The notes beneath the pieces are model-generated. The model was not told the origin of the DNA. It was given only the letters and a program-made list of their open reading frames with translations, and ran no database searches. A program made the position numbers and the translations under genes. This document shows, in pieces, positions 24,565 through 32,047 of a stretch of 34,001 nt of DNA (position 1 is the first letter of the stretch; every line of letters starts with the position of its first letter). The DNA is from a virus. Where the stretch lies: the IMG/VR virus record IMGVR_UViG_3300031841_001540, positions 1 through 34,001 of that record; one strand, 5' to 3'.

Positions 24565-26049
24565 TTAATAATATGTTAATGCCTTTCTATCTACAGACAT
24601 ATCATCTTGATAGTCGCTGTCTAGGTCTATTAAGCCACCTTGCCTTATTCTCATCATAGCCATAGTGGTTGAATCGCAAAAGTCGTCATTCTCACCAAAA
24701 GGAAAAGCAGCAAGCTCTTCTATAACTTCCTCTGCAAAAGCATCTTCTGTTGCATATACCATACCACTTTCAAACATAGGTGCAATAGAGTTCATTCTTG
24801 CAACTTTGTCTTGTCCTCTACTTGGTGAGTATGCTTGTACAGGTATACCAATTTTTCTTAATTCTTGTGTAAGTGGTGTACCACTAGCTTTTGCCTCAAT
24901 TAATACAATGTCAGGCTCCCAATATTTATATTCTTCAGATGCAATATGTTTTAATTCAGGAAAGTCTACTCTGTGTCTGCTTGCATCCAATAATATAATT
25001 GCACTTTCACTGCCGTCTTCAGGGTCAAAAATACCCCATGTGGTAATAGCAGAATAGTCAGCTGTTTCTTTTGCACTAAAAGCTGTATCGTAGCTTTGTA
25101 TAATACATTGACAGCTTGGTATGCCTTCTTTTTCCCAAGTATTCCACCATTCTCTTTTTACAATAGAACCACTTTCAGCTGTTGGATTCTGCATCCATTG
25201 TGCGTTCCATTTGCTTACAGGCAAAGAAGCTTTTACTGATAACAGCTCTTCTTTCTTCCAAAACTCTGACCATAAGGGTTCTTCAGAATCAGGCATAATT
25301 GCAGGAAACTCAACAACTTCCCATTGGTCAGCGTGTGTTTCTGATTGTCTTTTTAACAACCTACCTGCTAAGTCTTTGGTACTCCATCTTGTCATAACCA
25401 AGACTATAGTTCCTCCGGGCTGTAACCTTTGTCTAGGTCCAGAGGTATACCACTCCCATGCGGCATCCATAGCAGTAGGTGACATAGCATCTTGCTCTGA
25501 ATGTGGGTCGTCAATAATTAATAAATCAGCACCACGACCTGTAATAGCACCACCAACGCCTGAGTAGAAGGCCTCTCCACCATCGTCTGTAGTCCATCTT
25601 CCTGCTGATTTGTTGTCGCCTGATAAGTTTATATCAGGAAAAATAGTCTGATACTCTTCACTATCTATAATATTACGTACTCTTCTACCGAATCTAACTG
25701 CTAGTTCGGCTGTGTGAGTTGCTTGTATAATTTTTAAACTTGGATTCAACCCCATCATCCATGCAGGAAAATAGGTTGATGCAAATTCTGATTTTGAGTG
25801 CCTAGGCGGTAACATAACCATAAGTCGCTTACATTTGCCTTGTGCAATGCGGTTAAGCTTTTCTGCAAGAATCTTGTGATGCCTGCCCATAATAAAGCCT
25901 TCCCAATGAAATTTTACAAATTCTAAGAAATCATCTCTACATCTGTCTCTTGCGTTCAGGTTTTTCCATTTGTCAATAAGAGTAAGTGCTTCTACCTGCT
26001 CATCTCTTGATAAAGCGTCAAATGATTTTATGTTATCTAGGTTAAGCAT
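24565..26049 (-). CDS. terL: Terminase large subunit (494 aa)
   Basis: The motor that packages DNA into the head. With the ATG at 26049 as residue 1, the ATPase has Walker A MLPPRHSKSE (79-88) and Walker B LLIIDDPH (176-183), followed by a coupling motif LVMTRWST. The C-terminal RNase H-type nuclease has acidic residues in SYDTAF (D321), LIEAKASG (E385) and DDFCDSTT (about 455-459). The frame is open to a TTG at 26133, but residues before the ATG look like random translation of a hairpin-rich leader, so the ATG is chosen. No small terminase is visible nearby. Confidence 0.9.
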   Translation of the reverse strand: MLNLDNIKSFDALSRDEQVEALTLIDKWKNLNARDRCRDDFLEFVKFHWEGFIMGRHHKILAEKLNRIAQGKCKRLMVMLPPRHSKSEFASTYFPAWMMGLNPSLKIIQATHTAELAVRFGRRVRNIIDSEEYQTIFPDINLSGDNKSAGRWTTDDGGEAFYSGVGGAITGRGADLLIIDDPHSEQDAMSPTAMDAAWEWYTSGPRQRLQPGGTIVLVMTRWSTKDLAGRLLKRQSETHADQWEVVEFPAIMPDSEEPLWSEFWKKEELLSVKASLPVSKWNAQWMQNPTAESGSIVKREWWNTWEKEGIPSCQCIIQSYDTAFSAKETADYSAITTWGIFDPEDGSESAIILLDASRHRVDFPELKHIASEEYKYWEPDIVLIEAKASGTPLTQELRKIGIPVQAYSPSRGQDKVARMNSIAPMFESGMVYATEDAFAEEVIEELAAFPFGENDDFCDSTTMAMMRIRQGGLIDLDSDYQDDMSVDRKALTYY

Positions 26050-26054
26050 TAGGT

Positions 26055-26108
26055 GGAGAGCCAATATGTAAAGGACGCTTGACTCTCCTGACACGTTGCT
26101 CTGGAGAG
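26055..26108 (-). promoter_or_regulatory. terL leader with two competing hairpins
   Basis: The 97-base gap upstream of terL holds three alternating CTCTCC/GGAGAG elements (minus strand order: CTCTCC at 26103-26108, GGAGAG at 26083-26088, CTCTCC at 26055-26060). The middle element can pair with either side. The pairing 26055-26064 with 26079-26088 makes a 10-base stem (one G-T) whose 3' arm ends 5 bases before the terL ATG, so it would hide the start region. This looks like a translational switch or a packaging-site structure. Function inferred. Confidence 0.45.
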
Positions 26109-26146
26109 AGAGGAGATAAGTGAATATCCACAAACAACCATGTCAG

Positions 26147-26623
26147 TTAGACTTTACCCCATTCTTTACCTTCAAACAACAAAGCTTCAGCGTTTCTTCT
26201 TTTTATAAGCCCATCATTAGGCACACCACCAACCTTGTTCCAGCGTTTGATTTGGTTTGGTATATCATTCCACATTTTCATGTTAAGCCTTTTTAATAAA
26301 GTGCTTGCAGCTAGATTTGACGGGCCTAAATTAAACACCCATGATACCAATGCATCAAATTCGTTTTGTTTTAATTCTGGCTCGACCATGTCATTAATAT
26401 AGCCTTCATACTCATGTAGCTCGTGTGCTAATAAATCTTCAGCATCTTGTTTGCTTATCTTCATACCATCTTCTACAGGAGTTCCATCTATAAGTTTTAG
26501 GGAGCCATAGCCTATTGTGGCTTTATTTGCAGCACAACGATAACTTACTACGTTGCCGTCTGCATCTGTAGGACAGCCTTCAAAGTGTTTTATTAGTTTT
26601 ATGCCTTCATCAGATATTTTCAT
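26147..26623 (-). CDS. Endolysin, GH24 lysozyme (158 aa)
   Basis: A T4/P22-type muramidase that cuts peptidoglycan. Catalytic Glu15 lies in KHFEGC and Thr36 in ATIGYG; the core NEFDALVSWVFNLG (87-100) and C-terminal RRNAEALLFEG (142-152) are typical. The usual Asp of the Glu-8-Asp-5-Thr triad is replaced by Cys30 (YRC), a variation seen in many phage members, with a six-residue insertion before it. The start at 26623 has AGGAG with a 9-base spacer and follows the spanin stop by one base; a longer frame to 26689 would overlap the spanin gene. There is no signal peptide, so a holin is needed for release. Confidence 0.9.
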   Translation of the reverse strand: MKISDEGIKLIKHFEGCPTDADGNVVSYRCAANKATIGYGSLKLIDGTPVEDGMKISKQDAEDLLAHELHEYEGYINDMVEPELKQNEFDALVSWVFNLGPSNLAASTLLKRLNMKMWNDIPNQIKRWNKVGGVPNDGLIKRRNAEALLFEGKEWGKV

Positions 26624-26624
26624 T

Positions 26625-26999
26625 TTACTCGTCTCCTTTTTGTGGTTCTGTGACTTTTTTATAATACACAACAACTTCTTTAAGCTCATTTATATACCTC
26701 TTTAACTCTTGCATGTTATAAGCCATTAGTTCGTAATCAGGAACTGACATGGCAAAAAACACTACTTGTCCGTGTTCTTTTTCTACTCTTTGTAAAAATT
26801 CTTCTATGTTTTTTTCTGATACGACATACCAATATGGGTCTTTTAGGTCTATTTCCCTAGGCATTACAGGCTGCACTATGGTTCTCTCCATAGGCTTTGC
26901 TGTTACTTCTATTTGTTTAGTTGGTAGCAGACTGCAACTGCAAGCCATCATCAAGACTGTCAATGTTGCGGCTATCTTCTTCAATACTATCGAATACAT
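26625..26999 (-). CDS. Outer-membrane spanin candidate (lipoprotein, 124 aa)
   Basis: A 124-residue protein with a short basic N-terminus, a hydrophobic segment and LMMACSC (residues 16-22), a usable lipoprotein box with Cys20. A proline-rich stretch follows (PMERTIVQPVMPREIDLKDP), then YWYVVSEKNIEEFLQ and YELMAYNMQELKRYINELK. Its start lies inside the 3' end of the inner-membrane spanin gene in another frame (83-base overlap), the hallmark of Rz/Rz1 pairs. It would link the outer membrane to the coiled coil of its partner and fuse membranes at lysis. It is longer than classical Rz1. Confidence 0.65.
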   Translation of the reverse strand: MYSIVLKKIAATLTVLMMACSCSLLPTKQIEVTAKPMERTIVQPVMPREIDLKDPYWYVVSEKNIEEFLQRVEKEHGQVVFFAMSVPDYELMAYNMQELKRYINELKEVVVYYKKVTEPQKGDE

Positions 27000-27312
27000 C
27001 TTTCGTTCCTTTATTTACTCTTGGTTCTATCAAACCGGGCTTAGCTGCTGCTAGTTTGCTTAGATTGTGTCTTTTAAAAATATCAAGATACCTAGACATT
27101 TCTTTTTGTATTTCTTGGTTTCTGTTTTGTAATTCTAAAAGACTTGTGGTTTGTAGTTGAAAATCGTTTTGTAAACTTTGTATGGCTTCTTCTTGTGTTG
27201 CTACCGCACCTTCTAGTGCAAGATTGTTTGCTGTGAGGGTTTTATTTTGATTGTATAAAAATATTGTAATCAAAGACATTACAGCAATAATGCCTATTAG
27301 TATTTTGCTCAT
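26917..27312 (-). CDS. Inner-membrane spanin, Rz-like (131 aa)
   Basis: A 131-residue type II membrane protein: an N-terminal membrane segment (ILIGIIAVMSLITIFLY, residues 4-20) followed by a long coiled coil rich in Gln/Asn/Leu (residues 25-75). The block KAAAKPGLIEPRVNKGT-like, here KLAAAKPGLIEPRVNKGTKD, and VFDSIEEDSRN are typical of Rz-like proteins of marine phages. The 3' end encodes the start of the outer spanin in another frame. The start overlaps the holin stop as ATGA. It disrupts the outer membrane after peptidoglycan is cut. Confidence 0.8.
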   Translation of the reverse strand: MSKILIGIIAVMSLITIFLYNQNKTLTANNLALEGAVATQEEAIQSLQNDFQLQTTSLLELQNRNQEIQKEMSRYLDIFKRHNLSKLAAAKPGLIEPRVNKGTKDVFDSIEEDSRNIDSLDDGLQLQSATN

Positions 27313-27491
27313 ACAAACCTAGACAAAACCACAGAAAGCAAGATAAACGGATATACAGCCCATATCATGTTTTCAAGCTTATCAAAACGCTTTGAGCCGT
27401 CTTCAAGTCTTCTTTCAATGTTTTCATATCTAATCGTACACTCTCTTTCGTGTGCTTCTATTTTGGTTATTGCTTCTTTTGTTGTTGCCAT
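27309..27491 (-). CDS. Probable holin, single C-terminal membrane segment (60 aa)
   Basis: A 60-residue protein with a charged N-terminal helix (EAITKIEAHERECTIRYENI) and a single C-terminal hydrophobic segment (NMIWAVYPFILLSVVLSRFV). It lies between the cyclase and the spanins and overlaps the inner spanin start by 4 bases. Small phage proteins with this charged-helix-plus-one-membrane-span layout are often annotated holin-like. Size, position and membrane segment support this, but one span is also compatible with an antiholin or membrane anchor. Confidence 0.55.
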   Translation of the reverse strand: MATTKEAITKIEAHERECTIRYENIERRLEDGSKRFDKLENMIWAVYPFILLSVVLSRFV

Positions 27492-27496
27492 ATATT

Positions 27497-29263
27497 TTAT
27501 AAATGTTTTGTATAGATTTTTAATGGTTTTGCTTTTCCTTTAACCTTGATAGATTCTAACACTTTTAATTTGTAACCACAAAACTTTTCTGTTTCTTCGC
27601 CTATTAAAATATCTACATTTCTTTCTTTTGTAGCTGATTCTAGTCTTGCAGCTGTATTTACAGCATCGCCTATAGCAGAATAATCAAATCGTGTATCACT
27701 ACCCATGTTACCAACTATTGCATCTCCAGTATTTAATCCTAAGCCTATTGCTACAGGTGGCAAGCCTTCTGCTACCAATTCATCGCTTACTTTTTTAACA
27801 TTTTCTATAATTTCTAATGCACACTCGTATGCTATTTGTTCGTGATGTTTTACATCTAAAGGTGCGTTCCAGATGTACATGCCTGCATCACCGATAAATT
27901 TGTCAATGCAACCATTGTATTTTTGCACTGCTTCAACCTGTGCTGTTAGAACTCTATTCATAATATAAGTTACTTTTTCAGGCTCTACAGACTCACTCAA
28001 GGCTGTGAAGCCACGCAAGTCTGTAAACATAAAAGTGCATCTTCTTTTCTCTCCACCAAGTTTTAAGAGTTCAGGATTTTTTTGTAATTGTTTTACTTGT
28101 CTTGGGTCAAGGTAATGCTCAAACTGTTTTTTTATTTGTTGTCTTAGTTTGTATTGTTCTCTAAATCTAAGGTAAAAACCTATAGACCCGGTGATAAATT
28201 GTGATACTAAAGACCAAGTTACATCTATTAATATACCTGCTTGTATTGCGTAATAGCCACCTAAAGCCGTAGAAAGCATTATTGCTAATGCCAATGCAAC
28301 TCCTAGGGTTATACCAAAATATGCAATTACGAGCCATATAAGGGTTACTGATGTGATAAAAATTAACATTTCAGCAGCTATAGACCACTCAGGTATCATA
28401 GGAGAGTCTTGTATTAGTATTGATTCTGCTAACGCTGCTTGTATCTTATGTGGCTCTAACAAGCCTACAGGCGTGGCTACTTGTGGCATTACACCGTTTG
28501 CAGTGACACCAATAATTACAAACTTACCTGCTACGTTCATTTCGTCTAATGTTGTTGTAGGTGTATTAACCCAACTAATCCATTTGCGACCAAAGTTGTC
28601 TGTTTTTACAGGCGGTAAATGTCTTACTGCAATTTCCTGTATGCCGTTTGCATTGGTGGTAATTATGTACGACCTAGTGCCTGTAAGTGCTTTTAATATT
28701 TCTGTGCCAAAGCTAGGTGTCCAACCGTCAGGTGTTTTCATTAGTAAAGGTATGCGTCTTACTAGATTATCTACATCAACAGGTGCTGTGGCGATACCTT
28801 GAAAGCTTTTTTGTTTTAACACATCTATGTTTTCAACTACGCCTGCTGTTGGTATGCCACCAACCTCATCGCCTTTTATTACGGTGCCAACTGTTTTTGG
28901 ATATTGACCGTTAGGTGTTTCAAACATTGCTAGTACGCTTGGTAAATAACCAAGTGTTTGTGCAAAAGCATCATCGCCACCAAACCTATCAGCTTCTGAA
29001 AATGATAATGCCCACCCAATACCTATAGCACCTTCGTTAATAAGGTCTATTTGTATTTGTGCTAAATCTCTTCTAGGAAAGGGAAAACCACCGCGTTTCC
29101 TTACGTCTTCTTCTGTGATATTTAAAATAACAAAATTACCGCTTGGTTCTTGTTCTTTGACTAAAGCATCAAATGTTTTGAGTTTTAGTATTTCTGTAGG
29201 TACTGACTGAAACACTAACGGTAGAGCTAGTATTATCAGTATTAGTAATATTAACTTCTTCAT
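27497..29263 (-). CDS. CHASE2-domain class III adenylate/guanylate cyclase (588 aa)
   Basis: An inner-membrane signalling enzyme. Residues 5-20 form a membrane segment; 25-285 form a CHASE2 sensor domain facing the periplasm, with FVILNITEEDVRKRGGFPFP and FVIIGVTANG then PHKIQAALAESIL as marks; three membrane spans follow (about 293-365), then a charged linker and the catalytic domain (405-588). Metal-binding Asp415 (FTDLRGFT) and Asp459 (FIGDA), Lys455, and Asn536/Arg540 (VNTAARLE) are all present. Ser529 replaces the Asp/Thr that, with Lys455, reads adenine, so ATP preference is likely but not certain. The catalytic set looks active. The start overlaps the methyltransferase stop as ATGA. 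Confidence 0.92.
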   Translation of the reverse strand: MKKLILLILIILALPLVFQSVPTEILKLKTFDALVKEQEPSGNFVILNITEEDVRKRGGFPFPRRDLAQIQIDLINEGAIGIGWALSFSEADRFGGDDAFAQTLGYLPSVLAMFETPNGQYPKTVGTVIKGDEVGGIPTAGVVENIDVLKQKSFQGIATAPVDVDNLVRRIPLLMKTPDGWTPSFGTEILKALTGTRSYIITTNANGIQEIAVRHLPPVKTDNFGRKWISWVNTPTTTLDEMNVAGKFVIIGVTANGVMPQVATPVGLLEPHKIQAALAESILIQDSPMIPEWSIAAEMLIFITSVTLIWLVIAYFGITLGVALALAIMLSTALGGYYAIQAGILIDVTWSLVSQFITGSIGFYLRFREQYKLRQQIKKQFEHYLDPRQVKQLQKNPELLKLGGEKRRCTFMFTDLRGFTALSESVEPEKVTYIMNRVLTAQVEAVQKYNGCIDKFIGDAGMYIWNAPLDVKHHEQIAYECALEIIENVKKVSDELVAEGLPPVAIGLGLNTGDAIVGNMGSDTRFDYSAIGDAVNTAARLESATKERNVDILIGEETEKFCGYKLKVLESIKVKGKAKPLKIYTKHL

Positions 29264-30891
29264 TCCATGTTTTTAAATATATGGCATATAACATCTACCG
29301 TCCAACCATTGCCTAGCATTTTATATCTTTGTGTATTGGACACATGATTGGTGTAATTATCTGGAACTGTCTGTAGTCGTTCACATTCCAAGGGTGTAAG
29401 CTTACGCCATGTTAGGTCTTCGCTTGCAACAACACTATCTTTACCAACAGTAGTTATAGCGTTTGATTTATTGTCTTTTCGTAACTCAAGCATTTGTTTG
29501 GTTTTATTGGCTACAGAACTACCGTCTCTATCTATGCGTTTGCCGTCTTTATCATAAGCTCTGCCACGAAAAGCACCACCTGTCACAACCTTAGGCTCAT
29601 TGTTACCACCACTACAAGCTGTTACTGTAGGCGATTTGCCATCAGGACTATAGACTCGTTTGAGTATGTCATGTCCGTTTATATCAACAGCTATGCCTAC
29701 TTGTTTGGGTTTGGTTTCTATGTATTGGTCTTTATTAGATGCTGTTAACGTAGGTGACTTACCTTCTTCACTATATACTCTTTGTTTGCTTTCATACACA
29801 CCGTCACGATACTCAAACTCCATAATCTGTGCATCAAATATATCTGTGTTCAGACCTAAAACTTCTTTTAGCTTGAACCAAATATCATCACTTGGTATAG
29901 CAAAACTGTTGTCGTTTCTAAACCAATGCTCTACCTTGGTAACAGGCGTGTTGGTTTCTTCAGCTATTTGTTTGTTGGTTTTGCCACTGTTGGTTTTCAT
30001 GGTTCGTAAAAGCCATTTAAGGCTTTCAACATGAACTTCGTGTTTCCTTACCTTTACCTGTTCTACATTCATGCCAACTTTAATTGGTCTTGTAGCTACA
30101 TTTGTTCTATCAGCAAATGAAGCTGTAAGGCTGTGACTTTTGCCGTCCTCGTGAAAAACTCTATCTTGTATATATGGTTGTTTACCACTAGCTTTTTTAC
30201 TTGGGTTTACTTGTATAGGTTTGTTGACAGGAACCATAGTCCTTTGTCTTTTTTCTATACTGTTCCATGGCACAGCACCTGTATAACTTGCGGTCAAGCA
30301 ATGTGCTTTACCCTCTTTGCTTGTCATTTTATCCAAGTTGTTATCAACTTCTGTTTCTAGTATGTCTCGCAAGACTATACCTTTGTCTTCAGGTTGTTGT
30401 ATGTTTGGTATGTTAGTCCAATAATATCTTTGCCTTGATTGGGCTGAAAGAAGCGAACTGTTTATAAAAATGGGTTCAATACCAAAGGGTATTTCAGGAT
30501 AGCAGTCAGACACTTGTTCTGATATAACTTGCAAGAACTCTTTTTTCATTCTTACGTTTTCAAGCAAGAAATACTTTGGTTTTATTTCTTTGAGCAACCG
30601 AATAAACTCAAAAAACAAAGCACTTCTTGGGTCATCAAAAGCAAGTTGTTTGCCTGCAAAACTAAATCCCTGACATGGACTGCCTGCAAGCATGAGGTCT
30701 ACATCCATATAGTCTTTAGGGTCTAGGTCGCAAATATCACCGACCTGAATGATATCAGGATAATTTGCTTGGCTTACTTGAATAGCATATTTGTCTATCT
30801 CACTTGCATAATACTTTTCTACAGGTATGCCTAATCGGTCTAATGCAATACGACCACAACTCATACCATCAAATAAACTTAAAACTTTCAT
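29260..30891 (-). CDS. Orphan C5-cytosine DNA methyltransferase with inserted HTH domain (543 aa)
   Basis: Methylates cytosine in DNA. Motif I LFDGMSCG (6-13), catalytic Cys73 in GSPCQGFSFAG, ENV (111-113), QSRQRYY (151-157), a motif IX-like WRKLTPLECERLQTVP (495-510) and motif X MLGNGW (525-530) are all seen. The recognition region is long: five variants of a GKS-x-TLTAS unit (about 194, 250, 377, 418 and 475), and a helix-turn-helix insert at 286-350 (KTNKQIAEETNTPVTKVEHW). No restriction partner is encoded, so it probably protects phage DNA. A promoter and an AAGGAG sequence precede it, separating it from the FecR gene. Confidence 0.92.
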   Translation of the reverse strand: MKVLSLFDGMSCGRIALDRLGIPVEKYYASEIDKYAIQVSQANYPDIIQVGDICDLDPKDYMDVDLMLAGSPCQGFSFAGKQLAFDDPRSALFFEFIRLLKEIKPKYFLLENVRMKKEFLQVISEQVSDCYPEIPFGIEPIFINSSLLSAQSRQRYYWTNIPNIQQPEDKGIVLRDILETEVDNNLDKMTSKEGKAHCLTASYTGAVPWNSIEKRQRTMVPVNKPIQVNPSKKASGKQPYIQDRVFHEDGKSHSLTASFADRTNVATRPIKVGMNVEQVKVRKHEVHVESLKWLLRTMKTNSGKTNKQIAEETNTPVTKVEHWFRNDNSFAIPSDDIWFKLKEVLGLNTDIFDAQIMEFEYRDGVYESKQRVYSEEGKSPTLTASNKDQYIETKPKQVGIAVDINGHDILKRVYSPDGKSPTVTACSGGNNEPKVVTGGAFRGRAYDKDGKRIDRDGSSVANKTKQMLELRKDNKSNAITTVGKDSVVASEDLTWRKLTPLECERLQTVPDNYTNHVSNTQRYKMLGNGWTVDVICHIFKNME

Positions 30892-30908
30892 AACGACTCC
30901 TTTACGTC

Positions 30909-30936
30909 ATTATACTCATCATAGAATAGAAGTCGA
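30909..30936 (-). promoter_or_regulatory. Sigma-70-type promoter of the DNA methyltransferase
   Basis: On the minus strand TATAAT (30909-30914) lies 16 bases downstream of TCGACT (30931-30936). The -35 region lies in AAAGTGTCGA (30933-30942), nine of ten bases identical to the repeat at 702-721 and at the same distance from its TATAAT. The site is in the 58-base gap between the FecR and methyltransferase genes. Confidence 0.65.
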
Positions 30937-30949
30937 CACTTTTTTGCAC

Positions 30950-32047
30950 TTAATTGCTTTGCGTAATTCTAATAACACTGCCTTCTCCACCGTTTATAGT
31001 AACAACATTAGATATGCCGTCTTGTATAAATATAACTGTATAACTTGCTGCACCGTTTATATCTACCCTTGCTGTACTTTGCACACTTCTTAGCAGTGTT
31101 AAAACTTCACCTGTATAAAAAGAAGTAATTTGTGTATCTAAGTCTTGACCTAGCTTAGTACCTTTGATGTTTGTAGTAATTCCGTCTTGTGCTAGTGCAT
31201 CTTCTTCTTTAACAACCTCTAAAGCATCAATGACATCAAGCAAATCTTCTAAAAAATTTACATCAAGATAATTAATATCTAGTTCTGTAAATTCTAATTC
31301 ATCTTCTTTTAAAAAATCTTCTTCTAAATAATCTATATCCAAGTCGTCAAAGTCTAAGATATTTTTCTTCTGTGCAACAACTTCTTCGCTTTCAATTATT
31401 TCTTCATCAGGAGGGTTTACAATTAACATGTTGTCAATTAACTCTAAGGATAAATCCAAAATTACAGGTTTGCTTGGTGCCTTCTCAAAAACATCTACTG
31501 TAGTTGCTTGAAAAGGTTTGTTTAATAAAACGCTGCCTGTTGCTGTAATAACTTCTATTTCACCGCTTGATATGCCGTATTTGTCTGGTAGCAGTATGAC
31601 TAGTGTTCTACCGATTTCATCAATTGTGGTTGTAAAATCTGTGCCACGAATTGCTATGTTTGCGGTGGGTGTTTTAAGTTTTATATTTTGTTTATCTATC
31701 CTATTTAGGTTTCCGGTAATAAATCTTGCTGTACCAAGACTAAAGGTTAGAGCCATTTTTGATTTAGATGGGTCAGGGTCGTAGATATATTCGTCTATAA
31801 GAAGTTCTGAATGTTCAGTTAGTTTTACAGTTGAGTCGTCAAGAAAGGTAATAGCCATGCGGCCATTAGTTGTAACGGCTTCATCATTACTTTGTATGCC
31901 AAGATTTAACTCGGCTTGTAATGGTTCATCTCTTAATATTCGTGCAACACCATTTAGTTCTGATATATCACCTATATCAGCAACCTGTTGTTGTTCCCCC
32001 ATCATTTTGAGTGATACAAATATTAGAGTTAGAAGTAGTGCTTTCAA
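30950..32047 (-). CDS. Secreted FecR-domain protein with acidic repeats (365 aa)
   Basis: A likely periplasmic or exported protein. A short hydrophobic signal (residues 2-13) is followed by a FecR domain at 30-140: VARILRDEPLQAELNLG, NGRMAITFLDDSTVKLTEHS and NIKLKTPTANIAIRGTDFTT. Then come two 20-residue acidic repeats (231-250 and 251-270; LDFDDLDIDYLEED-type) and a beta-rich C-terminus (YTVIFIQDGISNVVTING). The first in-frame start is TTG at 32047, just after a stop codon, and it overlaps the curlin-like gene by 71 bases; internal ATGs would lose the signal. FecR normally relays outer signals to inner-membrane partners; a CHASE2 cyclase is encoded two genes on. Confidence 0.85.
   Translation of the reverse strand: MKALLLTLIFVSLKMMGEQQQVADIGDISELNGVARILRDEPLQAELNLGIQSNDEAVTTNGRMAITFLDDSTVKLTEHSELLIDEYIYDPDPSKSKMALTFSLGTARFITGNLNRIDKQNIKLKTPTANIAIRGTDFTTTIDEIGRTLVILLPDKYGISSGEIEVITATGSVLLNKPFQATTVDVFEKAPSKPVILDLSLELIDNMLIVNPPDEEIIESEEVVAQKKNILDFDDLDIDYLEEDFLKEDELEFTELDINYLDVNFLEDLLDVIDALEVVKEEDALAQDGITTNIKGTKLGQDLDTQITSFYTGEVLTLLRSVQSTARVDINGAASYTVIFIQDGISNVVTINGGEGSVIRITQSN

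Noticed and set aside
26050-26133. N-terminal extension of terminase from TTG 26133
   Set aside because: The 28 added residues are translated from a hairpin-rich leader and do not resemble terminase N-termini; ATG 26049 gives a normal-length protein.
26624-26689. Longer lysozyme start at 26689
   Set aside because: It would overlap the outer spanin gene in another frame, while ATG 26623 has a well-placed AGGAG and gives the usual 158-residue enzyme.
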